A stretch of 43,207 nucleotides of DNA from Nemertoderma westbladi. Its lineage: Eukaryota > Xenacoelomorpha > Nemertodermatida > Nemertodermatidae. The stretch covers positions 1 to 43,207 of the forward strand of contig JAUCBJ010009077.1 in the NCBI GenBank assembly GCA_032718475.1, read 5' to 3'. Each line of letters starts with the position of its first letter. Within the stretch, counting starts at the first letter, position 1. The position numbers were made by a program, and so were the translations under genes. This document shows positions 31,639 through 41,879 of the stretch, piece after piece. The notes under the pieces are model-generated. The model saw nothing but the letters and a program-made list of their open reading frames with translations. It ran no database searches and had not been told where the DNA came from.

Positions 31639-32270
31639 AAATATAAATATATACATAAATTATATACTCTAATTATTATATAATTATAATAGTTGAAGGT
31701 ATTAGAAGTAAAATTTATCCCTATTGAATTACTGCAAAGCTATTATTACTTACGATGTTACCGTAGCTCTACCGTAGCTTTTCACATAATTCAAACATTG
31801 GTAAAGACCAGGGGCTGAAATCATGAAAGTCGTAGTACCGAGTCGCTAGATTATTGGTACAAAGTTCTCAGTTTTCATCACCAGTCTAGGAAAAGACATT
31901 TTCAGTCATATTCATGAAGCATGAGATAATACAGTACAGTAGTACCGGTACTTATTATTCTTTAGTAGCGAGCATTTTACACGTGTCTGAACCAGTGCTA
32001 AGTTCAGTGATAGTTTAATACTGAAACAGATTTGTGTTGGCCTACATCAATACACAGTACACTTTCAGTTTTGGGTTCTGTCAAAGGACTGTACTATACT
32101 ACAAGACTGGTATACTGCCTGATCTGACTTCGCTAGCGAAGTCCATTCATTTCATACTGCTCTGCTAGAATGATTTATACATAGCCTACAGATAGACAGT
32201 TTAGTTATAGGCCTACAGGTCTCTGAGAATAGTATACAGTAGTACTTAAAACCTTCTTCTATCCTCCAGT
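31639..32270. other. Intronic DNA without exon
   Basis: AT-rich with scattered TAGGCCTAC words. No coding exon was recognised. Confidence 0.45.
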
Positions 32271-32760
32271 GTTCCCAATTGGGAGCATTTTTTAAAATTC
32301 AACTTGAGGAAATTTAATTTAGGCTTATATTACTTTTTTTAATGTTAATATCTTTAGGAAGAGTGGAATATTGTTTTTTTTTATTTTTCAACTTCAATTG
32401 TTTTCAAACTTCAAGTTAATCTTTTGGCATGCCAAGTTATGATTTAAAAATTGATGTTCCCATTTGGGAACACTACTGGTGAGAAAATAGTATATAAAAA
32501 ATTAGAAAATAATTTTACTCGATGTATTACTCTAAAAAATAGTTTAAAATTACATAACGAATATGTATTTGTGTCCTGCTGTATCAAAAACGACCGGCTA
32601 TTGTCCCATTTGGGAACACCATATGGGAACGTATTTCTGCCGTAAAGTAAAACATTAAAATTGAACCAAATACTGTTGGACTATGGATGTAGGTAGGACG
32701 AATGCAATATGTATAGCCGAAATAAAACTTATTATGCCATTTTTTGTCCCATTAGAGAAC
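32271..32760. repeat. Series of GTTCCCAWTTGGGAAC palindromes
   Basis: The palindrome GTTCCCATTTGGGAAC or a close variant occurs at 32271, 32456, 32603 and 32746, about 145-185 bp apart. The second and fourth are followed by similar words (ACTACTGGTGAGAAAATA, ATTGGTAAAATA). This suggests a degenerate repeat or an array of binding sites. No coding content. Confidence 0.5.
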
Positions 32761-32837
32761 ATTGGTAAAATACTTTTTCGCACAAAGTGTTATTTTATTA
32801 GGCCAACCAACACTGTAGAAGAATTTCAATATATCAG

Positions 32838-34020
32838 CAGAGTGTATAGACTCGGCTCCTGACGCGAGAATAGGTATAATGGAGCGCTGTAGAGCATGTT
32901 GGTCGGCTCAGGGCGCGAGAATAGGTCTAATCAGGCGCGGATCCAGAAATTTATTTCGGGAGGGGCTAACATTATGTACCCAGAAACTTTTTCAGCCCCC
33001 CCCCCCCTGAAAAAGTTTCTGTGTACAGGGTTGTGGAACACAACACACATTTCTAACAACAACAATCTGAGAATTATTGCTATAGTATTGAGAATTTAAT
33101 TAAACGTGCTCGATTTTCTCTAATTAAATGGGCCCGTTCTGCATCTAGACGATTTTGTATCGAGTGCTCAGTTATAACAGTGATAACAGAAATAATTAAC
33201 AGATGAAATAACCTGAGCCCGCAGTGGTACAGTCACAGTCTGACAGTGTACAGTCATAGAATTTACTGATATACAATTATTTACAGTAGGCCTACCAATA
33301 CCATACTGCCATACCGTTACAGTTTTGGTGTATGTGTTGACAGTGTTGTGTATTACAGTAAGCTACCATATTACTTACTGTATTACCTGCTAAACTGAAA
33401 CATTTTAAAGTTCACACTGTCATGCAGACTGTAATAGCTGATTGCGGTACCGGTAGTACTACTGTCAGACAGTTAGTGTGAATATGTTACTACAAATATG
33501 TAGGGGAAATTAATTTATGAATAAAGAATAAACTCGGGAACTCTGCAGTAGCAGTACATTGGCTGGCTGCATCTGCGTCAGGTTTAGAGTGATAAAATTT
33601 CGGGGGGGGCTTGAGCCCCCTATCCCCCCCCCCTTGGATCCGCCCCTGGGTCTAATGGAGCATACTACGGCATGTTGGTCGGTTCAGGGCGCGAGAATAA
33701 GTCTAATGGAGTGCAGAGGGCGTGTTGGCTCGGAAATAGATCTAATGGAGCGCTGTAGGGTGTGTTGCCTCAGCTCGGGACGCGAAAATTGATCTAATGG
33801 AGCGCAGTAGGGCGTGTTGGCTCAGCTCGGGACGCGAGAATAGATCTAATGGAGCGCAGTAGGGCGTGTTAGCTCGGCTCAGGACGCGAGAATAGATCTA
33901 ATGGAACGCAGAAGAGCGTGTTGGCTCGGCTCAGGACGCGAGAATAGATCTATTTGAGCACAGAAGGGCATGTTGGCTCGGTTCTGGGCTCGAAAATAGA
34001 TCTAATAGAGCTCTGTAGGG
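32838..34020. repeat. 52-bp tandem array, interrupted by transposons
   Basis: Units of about 52 bp, typified by GACGCGAGAATAGATCTAAT plus GGAGCGCAGTAGGGCGTGTT, occur about nine times. The array is split by a hAT element (32932-33648) and then by RTE copy 2. After the RTE the unit resumes (GGCGTGTTGGCTCAGC, 36273-36288). It is non-coding. Confidence 0.85.
32932..33648. mobile_element. Non-autonomous hAT-type element in the tandem array
   Basis: The ends CAGGCGCGGATCCA and TGGATCCGCCCCTG are inverted. A perfect 8-bp duplication GGTCTAAT flanks the 717-bp insert (32924-32931 and 33649-33656). Internally a 20-bp stem (32976-32995 with 33007-33026, one mismatch) encloses a C run. No transposase frame is present. 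The second short frame near the right end is translation of G/C runs. Confidence 0.9.
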
Positions 34021-36221
34021 CTCTGAGGCGGCAGATCACTGTGAGGGCTATATTGCCTTTACAGAAGCAGTTAAGTTAGCAGCTGCAGAAACAGTTCCTG
34101 TATACCCTCGAAACAGGAAAAGGGCCCCCTGGACTGACAACAAAATTCAGAAGTGCCGAAATGACCTTCATAAGGCGCAGAAATAGTCCCGACTCAAACA
34201 GACTGCAGCGGCCAAGAATGCAGTTAAGGCTGCATCTAGGTCCCTGAACAGGCAGTACTCTGTTAATCTACAGGAGCTAATAAACCAACAGGTTGATGCC
34301 ATCAATGATGCTGGCGACAGCAGGCAATCATCCCAGGCATGGAAATCGATCAATTTGCTTACTGGGCGGAAAAGCCAACCAACCACCAAGGTTAAGGCTG
34401 AATCACCAGCCGATCGCCTCAATGGTTGGAAAGCCCACTTTGAAAAGCTCCTCAATAATGACAGGGTATTGCCTGATAACTTTATAGAAATAAAAGTATC
34501 TGAGTCTGTACTCCCAGATATTCCCATTGGCGATATCTCCTTTGCAGAAGTGAAGGCTGCTGCAAAGAGCATTAAGACCAATCGTGCCAGTGGAGTAGAT
34601 GGTGTTCCCCCTGAGGTCTTTAAAATACCTGAGTGTTTAAAGCTCATCTATCCTATCATAGTAGACATGTACCGAACAACAAGAGTCCCACAAGAAATGA
34701 AAACAAATAAGTTGGTGCCAGTTCCCAAGAAGGGCAACTTAACACTCTATGGTTCTTTTCGGGGAATGTCATTGATCTCGATTGCTGCAAAGCTATACAA
34801 TAGGATTCTATTAAATCGCATCAGGGATCCCATTGAGAGACTGCTCCGTGGAAATCAGAATGGGTTCCGTAAAGGTCGTGGGACCATGGAGCCCATTTTG
34901 GCACTTAGAAGGATAATTGAAGAATTATCAAAAAAGAAAGACAGGCATCTGGCTGTTATCTTTGTTGACTTCTTCAAGGCCTTTGATTCAGTCTCTCGCT
35001 CACGTATGTTCAGCATACTTTCATTATATGGGATTCCTGATGAAATTATTGCAGCAATCAGATCAGTATACGATGGTTCGACAACATTTGTGTCTACTGT
35101 TGACGGTGACACAGAACCATTTGAAGTGTTATGGGGCGTCCTCCAAGGAGACACACTTGCACCATTCTTGTTCATTATTGTGGTTGACTATGTTCTACGC
35201 ATGTCCTTAGATCATCATAATGATGATGGGGTGATGATAACTCCACCTACTGGCTCCAGAAGTCGAGGAAATCCTGCCAAGTACCTAACTGATCTAGACT
35301 TTGCTGATGACTTAGGAGTACTCTCAGAATCATTAGAGGGAGCCCAACGGCTCCTCAGCTCATTAGAACATGCTGCTTCTAGTGTTGGTCTTTTTATTAA
35401 CTCCCATTAACTCCTTTCTCATTTTTTCCATTTCTGAAGAAAACCATTTACATTACATCATGAGTTCGGCAATGTAGATCGCACCATCTGCCCGTCATGG
35501 CTTCAGTGGCTGCTTGTTCTACTCTCTCTAGTCACCTGTTAACTCCAGAAAGACCAAAATTCTGACAGTTAACTTTGAAAGTCCTAAGCAAGTCTCTGAT
35601 CGGATGAGCATAAGCTCAAAGGATGGTATGCTTGAGCATGTGGACGACTTCTGTTACCTGGGATCATGGATCCGGAAGTCAGGTGAGGACCTTCGAATAC
35701 GTAAGGGAAAGGCATGGGCAGCCTTGAATAGGCTTTCCAGGATTTGGAAGTCACCGAGAATTAATCGGAAACTTAAGGTCCGATTATTTAGAGCAGCAGT
35801 AGTTCCAGTACTCCTCTACGGGAGTCCATGCTGGGCTCTAACTGCTGAGGACACCCAATCTCTGGATGGCACATTCACAAGAATGCTACGCCGGGTTTAT
35901 TGTGTCAAGTACAATGCACACATCTCCAACCAGACACTATATAACATTGGAGGTGTCTCATTGGTTCCCCCAAGCTTGACACTAGAACAAAATCGCCTCC
36001 GCTTTGCAGGACATTGCTTTCGCCGTGAGGACCAGCCAGTGCATAATCTTGTACTTTGGCAGCCTCATGGAGTGAATAAGCATGGTGGACAGCCCATGAC
36101 TTTCTTGAGACGCATCTTAAAGGACACTGGCCTTAAAGATGCGGATGATCTAGCAAATCTCATGGGTGATAGGGAGTTGTGGCGGTCCAATTTTGTTGAC
36201 AAGCCGGCACAGCATTCTTAA
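34021..36221 (+). pseudogene. RTE-like reverse transcriptase, truncated and interrupted
   Basis: Same protein as copy 1 from about its residue 413. A stop codon (TAG 34184-34186, GAG in copy 1) ends the first part. The frame reopens, with ATG at 34355, to 35410, where a 134-bp insertion (35405-35538) breaks it, and resumes (ATG 35604) to the normal end at 36221. This copy keeps the motif A aspartate (IFVDFFKAFD), the 15-residue block GVDGVPPEVF plus KIPEC, and FADD. So it preserves the ancestral catalytic residues that copy 1 has lost, while being broken elsewhere. Confidence 0.88.
35405..35538. mobile_element. 134-bp insertion within RTE copy 2
   Basis: This segment is absent from copy 1 and is flanked by an 8-bp duplication TTAACTCC (35397-35404 and 35539-35546). 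It begins CATTAACTCC and ends GTCACCTG with no clear inverted ends. Eight-base duplication suggests a hAT-type non-autonomous element. A filler insertion is possible. Confidence 0.65.
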
Positions 36222-36272
36222 AAATGCAGCTGCAATGCAGCATGCCGATCCTAGTAGTAGTAGTAGTAGTAG

Positions 36273-36417
36273 GGCGTGTTGGCTCAGCTTATAGCAACAT
36301 AGTTGGCAAGTAGAGGAACAATGTACTCAATGAGGGATATATTTAAAGAGTTCATCTTGCCTTACTTCCTGCCTGGTGATTTTTTATGAAATATTCCATT
36401 AGACTTAAGGCAAGCAA
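36273..36417. other. Array remnant and unrecognised DNA
   Basis: The first 16 bases continue the 52-bp unit. The rest is unrecognised. Confidence 0.4.
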
Positions 36418-36561
36418 GGCCCGTTCACATCCAAACGGTACACCACGCGGTGTACCGCAGGGCCAGCGGTATAGCGCTGACTGTGAACGACCCTGCGGTA
36501 TACAAGCGTTGTCAGAGCGGTAAATTATTTGAATTTGATTACCGCTGACTGTGAACCACCC
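36418..36561. repeat. Small element with inverted ends (GTTCACAGTCAGCGGT type)
   Basis: The left end CCCGTTCACATCCAAACGGT and the right end ACCGCTGACTGTGAACCACC are inverted. The internal GCGCTGACTGTGAACGACCC is another copy of the right end. It is probably a MITE, and no target duplication was confirmed. Confidence 0.5.
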
Positions 36562-36612
36562 CAACATAGTTGTACAGTACACTGCGTGGTTTACTGCAAC
36601 CCAGACCCAGCC

Positions 36613-37276
36613 TATGGCATCTGATTAGGCTCAAAATCCAATATTTCACGCTTCAATATCAGCATGGTATTCGTCAATATCAATATTTGCGAGTATTATC
36701 AATAATATTACATCATCGTGCAATATTATTACACCTTAATTCAATATATATTGAATATTCAATAATTAACAGAAATTCAATCAATATTGTGCAAATATTG
36801 ATTCAATATACAAACATATTGAATTAATATTCTCAAATATTGAATCAATATTCGCACATATTGAATCAATATGTTGACATGTTGGCAACATATTGAATCA
36901 ATATGTTGGTAACATATTGTTTTAATTGGCAACATATTGAATCAATATGTTGGTAACATATTGTTTTAATTGGCAACATACAGTATTGAATCAATATGTT
37001 GGTAACATATTGTTTTAATATGTTGCCAGCATGTCAACATATTGAGGCAATATGTGCAAATATTGATTTAATATTTGAAAATATAAATTCAATATGTTTG
37101 TATATTGAATCAATATTTGCACAATATTGATTGAATTTCTGTTAATTATTGCATATTCAATATATATTGAATTAAGGTGTAATAATATTGCACGATGATG
37201 TAATGTTATTGATATTACTCGCAATATTGATATTGAAGAGTGAAATATTGGATTTCAAGCCTAATCAGATGCCATA
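36613..37276. repeat. 664-bp AT-rich palindromic element
   Basis: The left end TATGGCATCTGATTAGGC and the right end GCCTAATCAGATGCCATA are perfect inverted repeats. Similarity continues inward for about 270 bp per arm (AATATTG-rich). The centre has three units of a roughly 50-bp repeat (CAATATGTTGGTAACATATT). CCAGCC flanks both sides (36607-36612 and 37277-37282), a candidate 6-bp target duplication. No coding content. Confidence 0.85.
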
Positions 37277-37867
37277 CCAGCCAGCCCATTCATTGTAATA
37301 ATGTTAAAAAAATGTTTTTCTAGACTGTTGAATTAACTGTGAACTATATTTAAAAATATTACAATTGTTTTCTCTAAAAATCATGCCTCTTCCTTAATAG
37401 AGAGAGACAGGTGTCCCTGCAGGCAGGTGGTTGAAATTTTATTCGTCAAGGGAGAGACAAGAAACCCACCCCGTTCTATCTATCTGCCAGTAATACTGTA
37501 ATTCTATAAATGTAAATAATTTTACTTTGGTTAACTTGGTTAAGTATCTTTGGAAGTGATTAGTTGGGAATTAAGAAGGAATAGGCGGAGGAGGTGGGGA
37601 CTAATGTTAGTTAATTAATACAACCCCAAATACCATTCCCTTCTGGATCTGTCGCTGGCTGTTTTATTTAAGTCACAAAAAAAATCGTAAAATATCTTAA
37701 TAAATGGTTGTTGTTAAGATGTTTAGAACAACTGACGCTTTGGTTAGAACTATTGACATATCCGTTTTTGAACGAATGGTTCCCGGTTTACTATTCCATT
37801 TGAAATACTGACGTTTACAGTTAGAACTACTGACGCCCCCATTGGAACTAATGACGTATTTGGTTTG
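37277..37867. other. Intronic DNA without exon
   Basis: AT-rich sequence with no supported exon or repeat except weak iterations of AACTAYTGACG near 37728-37855. Confidence 0.4.
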
Positions 37868-38038
37868 CAGATAGGGGGAGAAACTGGACGCAATAAAAAA
37901 TCATCCCTCTCCAGGGGAAATTGGACGCAAATAACAGTTGATTACTCTCAAAAATAAAACTGTAACCTGTTCTATTGTGTTAAGTTTATTGCTTTGGTTA
38001 AAATAACGTGCCACTGTAACCTGCTCCTTTCCCTAAAT
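37868..38038 (+). repeat. Dispersed repeat with GTTTATTGCTTTGGTTAAAA core
   Basis: Homologous to 13466-13640. It contains AACGTGCCACTGTAACCTGC, and part of it reappears in the loop of the fold-back at 4311-4632. Confidence 0.6.
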
Positions 38039-38564
38039 TAAGAATTTAACATTGAGGCGGGATATTAATTCGCCAAGGCGGGTTTTTCGTCGAGTTTCCC
38101 CCCCCCCCCCCCCCCCCCGCCCCATGTCTCCCGGTTTGGAACTAAAGTACTTTAAAACTAACGACACCCAATCCTCAATTGCGACATCACTTTATTAAGT
38201 AGTAATCCGTATTGGTGGGGTAATAATAACTGCCGTAAAAACGCTGTTTGCTCATAAAGGTGGCGTATTGGTTTTTGAGGTGATGAAGTACTCTATGTAC
38301 ATAGGGTTAATCCCGTAACATTAGCACATCTTCATGTTAAAATATATTTGTGTTTGGTCCGGTCAATTTAACTTGAGAACTGGTAGAAATCTGTCATTAT
38401 AGAGTCAAACAAGTTGCGACATTTGTTGGAATTTAATAAATTTTCTTTTCCCATACATTCTTTCCGATTATTATTTTTTTTTTTTGTGTTATTGTTGATT
38501 TTTCCCATTCTTCCGGCACAGCATACAGAGAACTTTACCAAATTGTAGCTATAAATAATTTTAG
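38039..38564. other. Intronic DNA before crystallin exon C
   Basis: Contains a 21-base C run at 38098-38118. No exon before the acceptor at 38564 was recognised. Confidence 0.45.
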
Positions 38565-38713
38565 GATGGTATCATGGTGTTTGACTACTTCAACTATGGT
38601 GGATATGCTTACCAGATATTCGACGATGTAGCCGATTTAGCTATTAGACACGGGATTTTAAACAATAAAATCGGTTCAGTTATTATCGTCGGTGGACTTT
38701 GGAGACTGTATGA
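38565..38713 (+). CDS. Crystallin exon C: third Greek-key motif and start of the fourth
   Basis: After an acceptor ending AATTTTAG, the exon reads DGIMVFDYFNYGGYAYQIF, later NNKIGSVIIVGGLWRLY. It ends two bases into a codon (GA) before a GTACGT donor at 38714. FDYFNYGG corresponds to the LYED.N.GG strand-turn, NNKIGSVIIVGG to the N..ISSV.V.SG strand, and WRLYE opens the next motif, as in W.LYED of domain 1. NNKIGS is close to the calcium-site pattern [ND][ND]..SS. The acceptor joins in phase 0 to exon B. The donor choice is fixed by the phase needed to give WRLYEDAYYKG with the next exon. Confidence 0.8.
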
Positions 38714-39159
38714 GTACGTATTGTATTAATTTAATATTATATATTTGGCCATTTAATGCAATGTTCCATAATTAGACTTACCGCTTTCGATTTGGCAGAT
38801 TTGCTATTTTTTTTAATTTAATAAATCTTATATTTCATTCATATGGTTACATTGTATTTCGTGGAACTTTAAATCCTATAAAATTACTGAATTCCTGTTG
38901 TTGTTGTTGTTGACATGTCATGTCATACACCCATGGCGTATATTTGAGCTGATAGTCAGAGAGGCAACGAAAAAATGTTGTTGATCTAACTCATCAGCCG
39001 CCCTTTTGAGGTAGTTGTAAAAATCATCTACAACAGTTTCATCAATAATAATAATAATAATAAAGCAAGTATTTATTCGTTGTCCGTAGTTTATTCGTAG
39101 TCGCTTGCCTAATAATAATAATATTATTAATAAAGTAAAAAGGCGCGTGGTCGGAATTG
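38714..39159. other. Intronic DNA with ATT/AAT microsatellites
   Basis: Contains (AAT)n at about 39046-39063 and 39108-39131. The latter is probably the 3' tail of the adjacent minus-strand CR1/L2-like relic. No exon was recognised. Confidence 0.5.
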
Positions 39160-40440
39160 TGTTACGGTGGGAAGTCTAAGGTGAAGATGAAGTGAGTTTT
39201 TGCCTTCGTCTTGAAATCGTTTAGTTCTGTACAGGTCCGAATTTGTATAAGCAAAAAACTATTGAAAGTTACTGGTGCAACGTAGGCGAATGCCCGTTGA
39301 CCGTATGTTTCTAAGTCAGCATCAGTCACCTCTACATGTAAGATTGCATTCTGCACCGAGTTTGTTAATGGCTTTCCATGTCATAAGAGCAATCTTGTAT
39401 TTGATCATGTATTGTAATGGTAACCAGTGTAATTCTTTAAGCGTCGAGTAATGTGAAATCTTCTATGGAGATTTTTAATGATCCCAGCGCAGCTATTCTC
39501 GGCAACCTGTAGTTGATCCAGTAGCTCGTCGGGTAAGTCATAGAGTAAGTTGTTGTTCTGATCAAGTCGGGAGACGATTAGCGAATTTACTAACTTTGAA
39601 GCCGTTTCTGTGACGGTTCTGTAACTCGACTAGTCAATTTTAAATAGCTGTCAAGGAGAACTCCTAGAGTAGTAACAGTTGGTTTGGCTGAGTGCATTTT
39701 CCCACCAAGGTATATAGAATTGCGATGCACAATCCGAAAAGTTTGCTCCACGACCTATAAGTAAAATATCTCGTTGAGTTTGAGGTGTAGATTCTCTAAC
39801 GTTGCCTTAATTGTGTTCACGCAGTGTTTTATCGCTCTTGAAACTTGAAACTGATGCTTTAACAAGGGACTCCCTTGTTAAAGCATCAGTTTCAAGAGCG
39901 ATAATAATAATGTTCTAGGACATAGTAATGTACAGCTGGATATCATCAGCATAGATATTATGGAAGCCAGATGATACAGTTTCGCAGACATCGCGACGGG
40001 AAAGCAGTAAGTAGATGAGGAACAAAATTGCTCCTAAAACCGATCCTTGTGGTATACAAGAGAGTAAATCATCAACCCTAGATCTCTTACCATTGATATT
40101 AATGAAGAATGAACGTTTTGAAACGTAAGATTTCAGCCAACTGTATACAAAGCCTGATATACCAATGCGACGCAACATCTGGAGTAGGATTTCGTCATCA
40201 ACGAGGTCAAAGGCCGCTGATTGATCCAGAAAAATTAAAGCAGCATGTTTGCCACTATCTACAGTATGATATTTATTAAATCGTTGTGGAGTCTGCATAA
40301 AACCGTTTCAACGGAATGGTGTTTTCTGTAACCAGAGATGAACTTTGGTATGAGATTTTGAGACTCAAAATGGTTGGTTAATTGTATAGCTGTACATGTT
40401 TCTCCATGACTATGGATAAGAAAGATAAATTTGAAACTTA
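39160..40440 (-). pseudogene. CR1/L2-type non-LTR retrotransposon relic, antisense in intron
   Basis: On the minus strand, from about 40440 downwards, the translation runs through NLIPKFISGYRKHHSVETVL, LIFLDQSAAFDLVDDEILL, WLKSYVSKRSFF, IPQGSVLGAILF and IYADD. The closing part is ETYGQRAFAYVAP and FKTKAKTHF. These are the reverse transcriptase and C-terminal motifs of the CR1/L2 group. Catalytic LDQSAAFD and YADD are kept, but the frame is broken by shifts, and a 72-bp hairpin lies directly after YADD...ITMS. The 3' end abuts an ATT microsatellite, usual for this group. The endonuclease is missing, so it is dead. Confidence 0.85.
39831..39902. repeat. Near-perfect hairpin inside the CR1/L2 relic
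   Basis: TCCCTTGTTAAAGCATCAGT and the rest of the 32-nt right arm (39871-39902) are the exact reverse complement of 39831-39869, apart from a 7-nt duplication (TTGAAAC) in the left arm. The spacer is one base. Confidence 0.9.
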
Positions 40441-40769
40441 CTTGCCTAATTCAACGTTTCTGTGTTCAACTGCGGCTTCTACAGGAGGAGGTTTATAACC
40501 GCTTGTTTATATTCTTCAGGGAATGAACCAGTTTCTAGAGATGATGCAACAATTTTGTGGACAATTTTTTTTTTAATTTTGTGGACAATAGGAGCCCATT
40601 CATCAATAACTGCAGTTTGTGGGTATGGGATCGAAGCAAAGTACTAGTTGGGAAATATTATACAATTAATATCCATTTAGGAAATAATTAGCCGTCCTGC
40701 AAGAATATTAGAAAGCAGTCAATAGTTCCGTAGTGGCAGCTGATGCATCTAACATAGAAGTACAGTAGT
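40441..40769. other. Intronic DNA, no exon recognised
   Basis: May contain decayed upstream parts of the CR1/L2 relic. No certain similarity. Confidence 0.35.
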
Positions 40770-41592
40770 CTGTGGGGCGAGACATGCAGTCGGCGAGCTT
40801 TAGCATACGGTTCATATAGGGCAAAGGGGGCATGTCCGTCCGTCAGTCTGTCTGTCTGTCTGGTAAATGTTTGAACGCGAATTTCTCGGCATCGCTGGTT
40901 CGGAATTGAACCAAACTTAGTAGGTAAAGTAGTTGAGGAGTTGAGTGAAAGTTTAGAAAATTTGTAAAGTTTGGTGAAAAATCATGCAGTCTGACGTCAG
41001 CTTCGACAGATTGATTATATGGTTTTTAGAAAATGTTAAAAAAGAAAAATTTATAGCATACATAATATAGAAAAAAAACATACATTTATAGCATGGGGGG
41101 TATGGCCTCCGAGCCACAAAGTCGAGCGGAGACTTTGCGAACTGACGCTATCTCTTAGGGGGGTAGGTCAATTATGGCAAATAGTTCAATCAGTAATGGT
41201 ACTGTATGTCATCGTCGTCGCTATGATTTTGACTTACTTACAACTTCGTCGGATTTAAAGCTGTCGAGTCGAAAATTAGTAGGAATCAATTAGTAGACCA
41301 TAAGTTGAGATTTTTGTAGGAACTTTCAGACACCATCAAATCAATAGTCTCTCACTAGAGGGCGGCTGCTTGGGTAGACAATAAATATCCTTACAATTCT
41401 TTGCTTTAAAGCCGTAAAAATCAAAGGAGGCTCATCCATCTGCAGTTCTCTAGTCTATATGTCAGATAATATGTGCTAATACACTTTGCGGTTTGGTTAA
41501 TTTCTTTTAAATAGAGATTTTGTGATATAGGCCCCTAATCACTCAATTTTAATTTGTAACTCATAACTGAGCCTCGTGCTGCGCGAAGGTCT
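40770..41592. repeat. Dispersed repeat related to A and B ends
   Basis: Starts with TGTGGGGCGAGACATGCAG (compare repeat A's TGTGGGGCGAGCCAC), followed by a GTCT/GTCC microsatellite and ATTTCTCGGCATCGCTGG. It ends with GCCTCGTGCTGCGCGAAGG, the end word of repeat B. It has A and B in the same order as 1656-4130, which suggests they are the two ends of one transposon family. Confidence 0.55.
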
Positions 41593-41879
41593 CTACCTAT
41601 TCCAATGTTGCGCATGCAGTTGGATTTAAAAGGAGAAAAACAGATGGCAACAACTCAGTTATTTAACCCTATTAATAACGTGTTATATGTTCACTAGTCC
41701 GAATAACAGCTAAAACAAATTTTCGTAAAAATTTAATGGGTTGGTTTTTTTAAGCGCCAAATGTCAAGTCTTATTGAACCAATTTTCAAAAAAATATGAA
41801 ACTTCAAATTTTCACCTTAATCTTTTTTCTATAATAAACAGAAACATGAACATGATTTAATCCAATAATTTACTCAAAG
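41593..41879. other. Intron end before crystallin exon D
   Basis: No feature beyond the acceptor ACTCAAAG at 41872-41879. Confidence 0.5.

Larger units (their letters stand above)
34021..36272 (+). mobile_element. RTE-like retrotransposon, copy 2, 5'-truncated
   Basis: It aligns with copy 1 from 21161 to its end with few differences and finishes in a longer TAG repeat (36252-36272). GTAGGG on both sides (34015-34020 and 36269-36274) may be the target duplication, but the array and the TAG tail make it ambiguous. It sits in the 52-bp array. It lacks the endonuclease. Confidence 0.9.
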
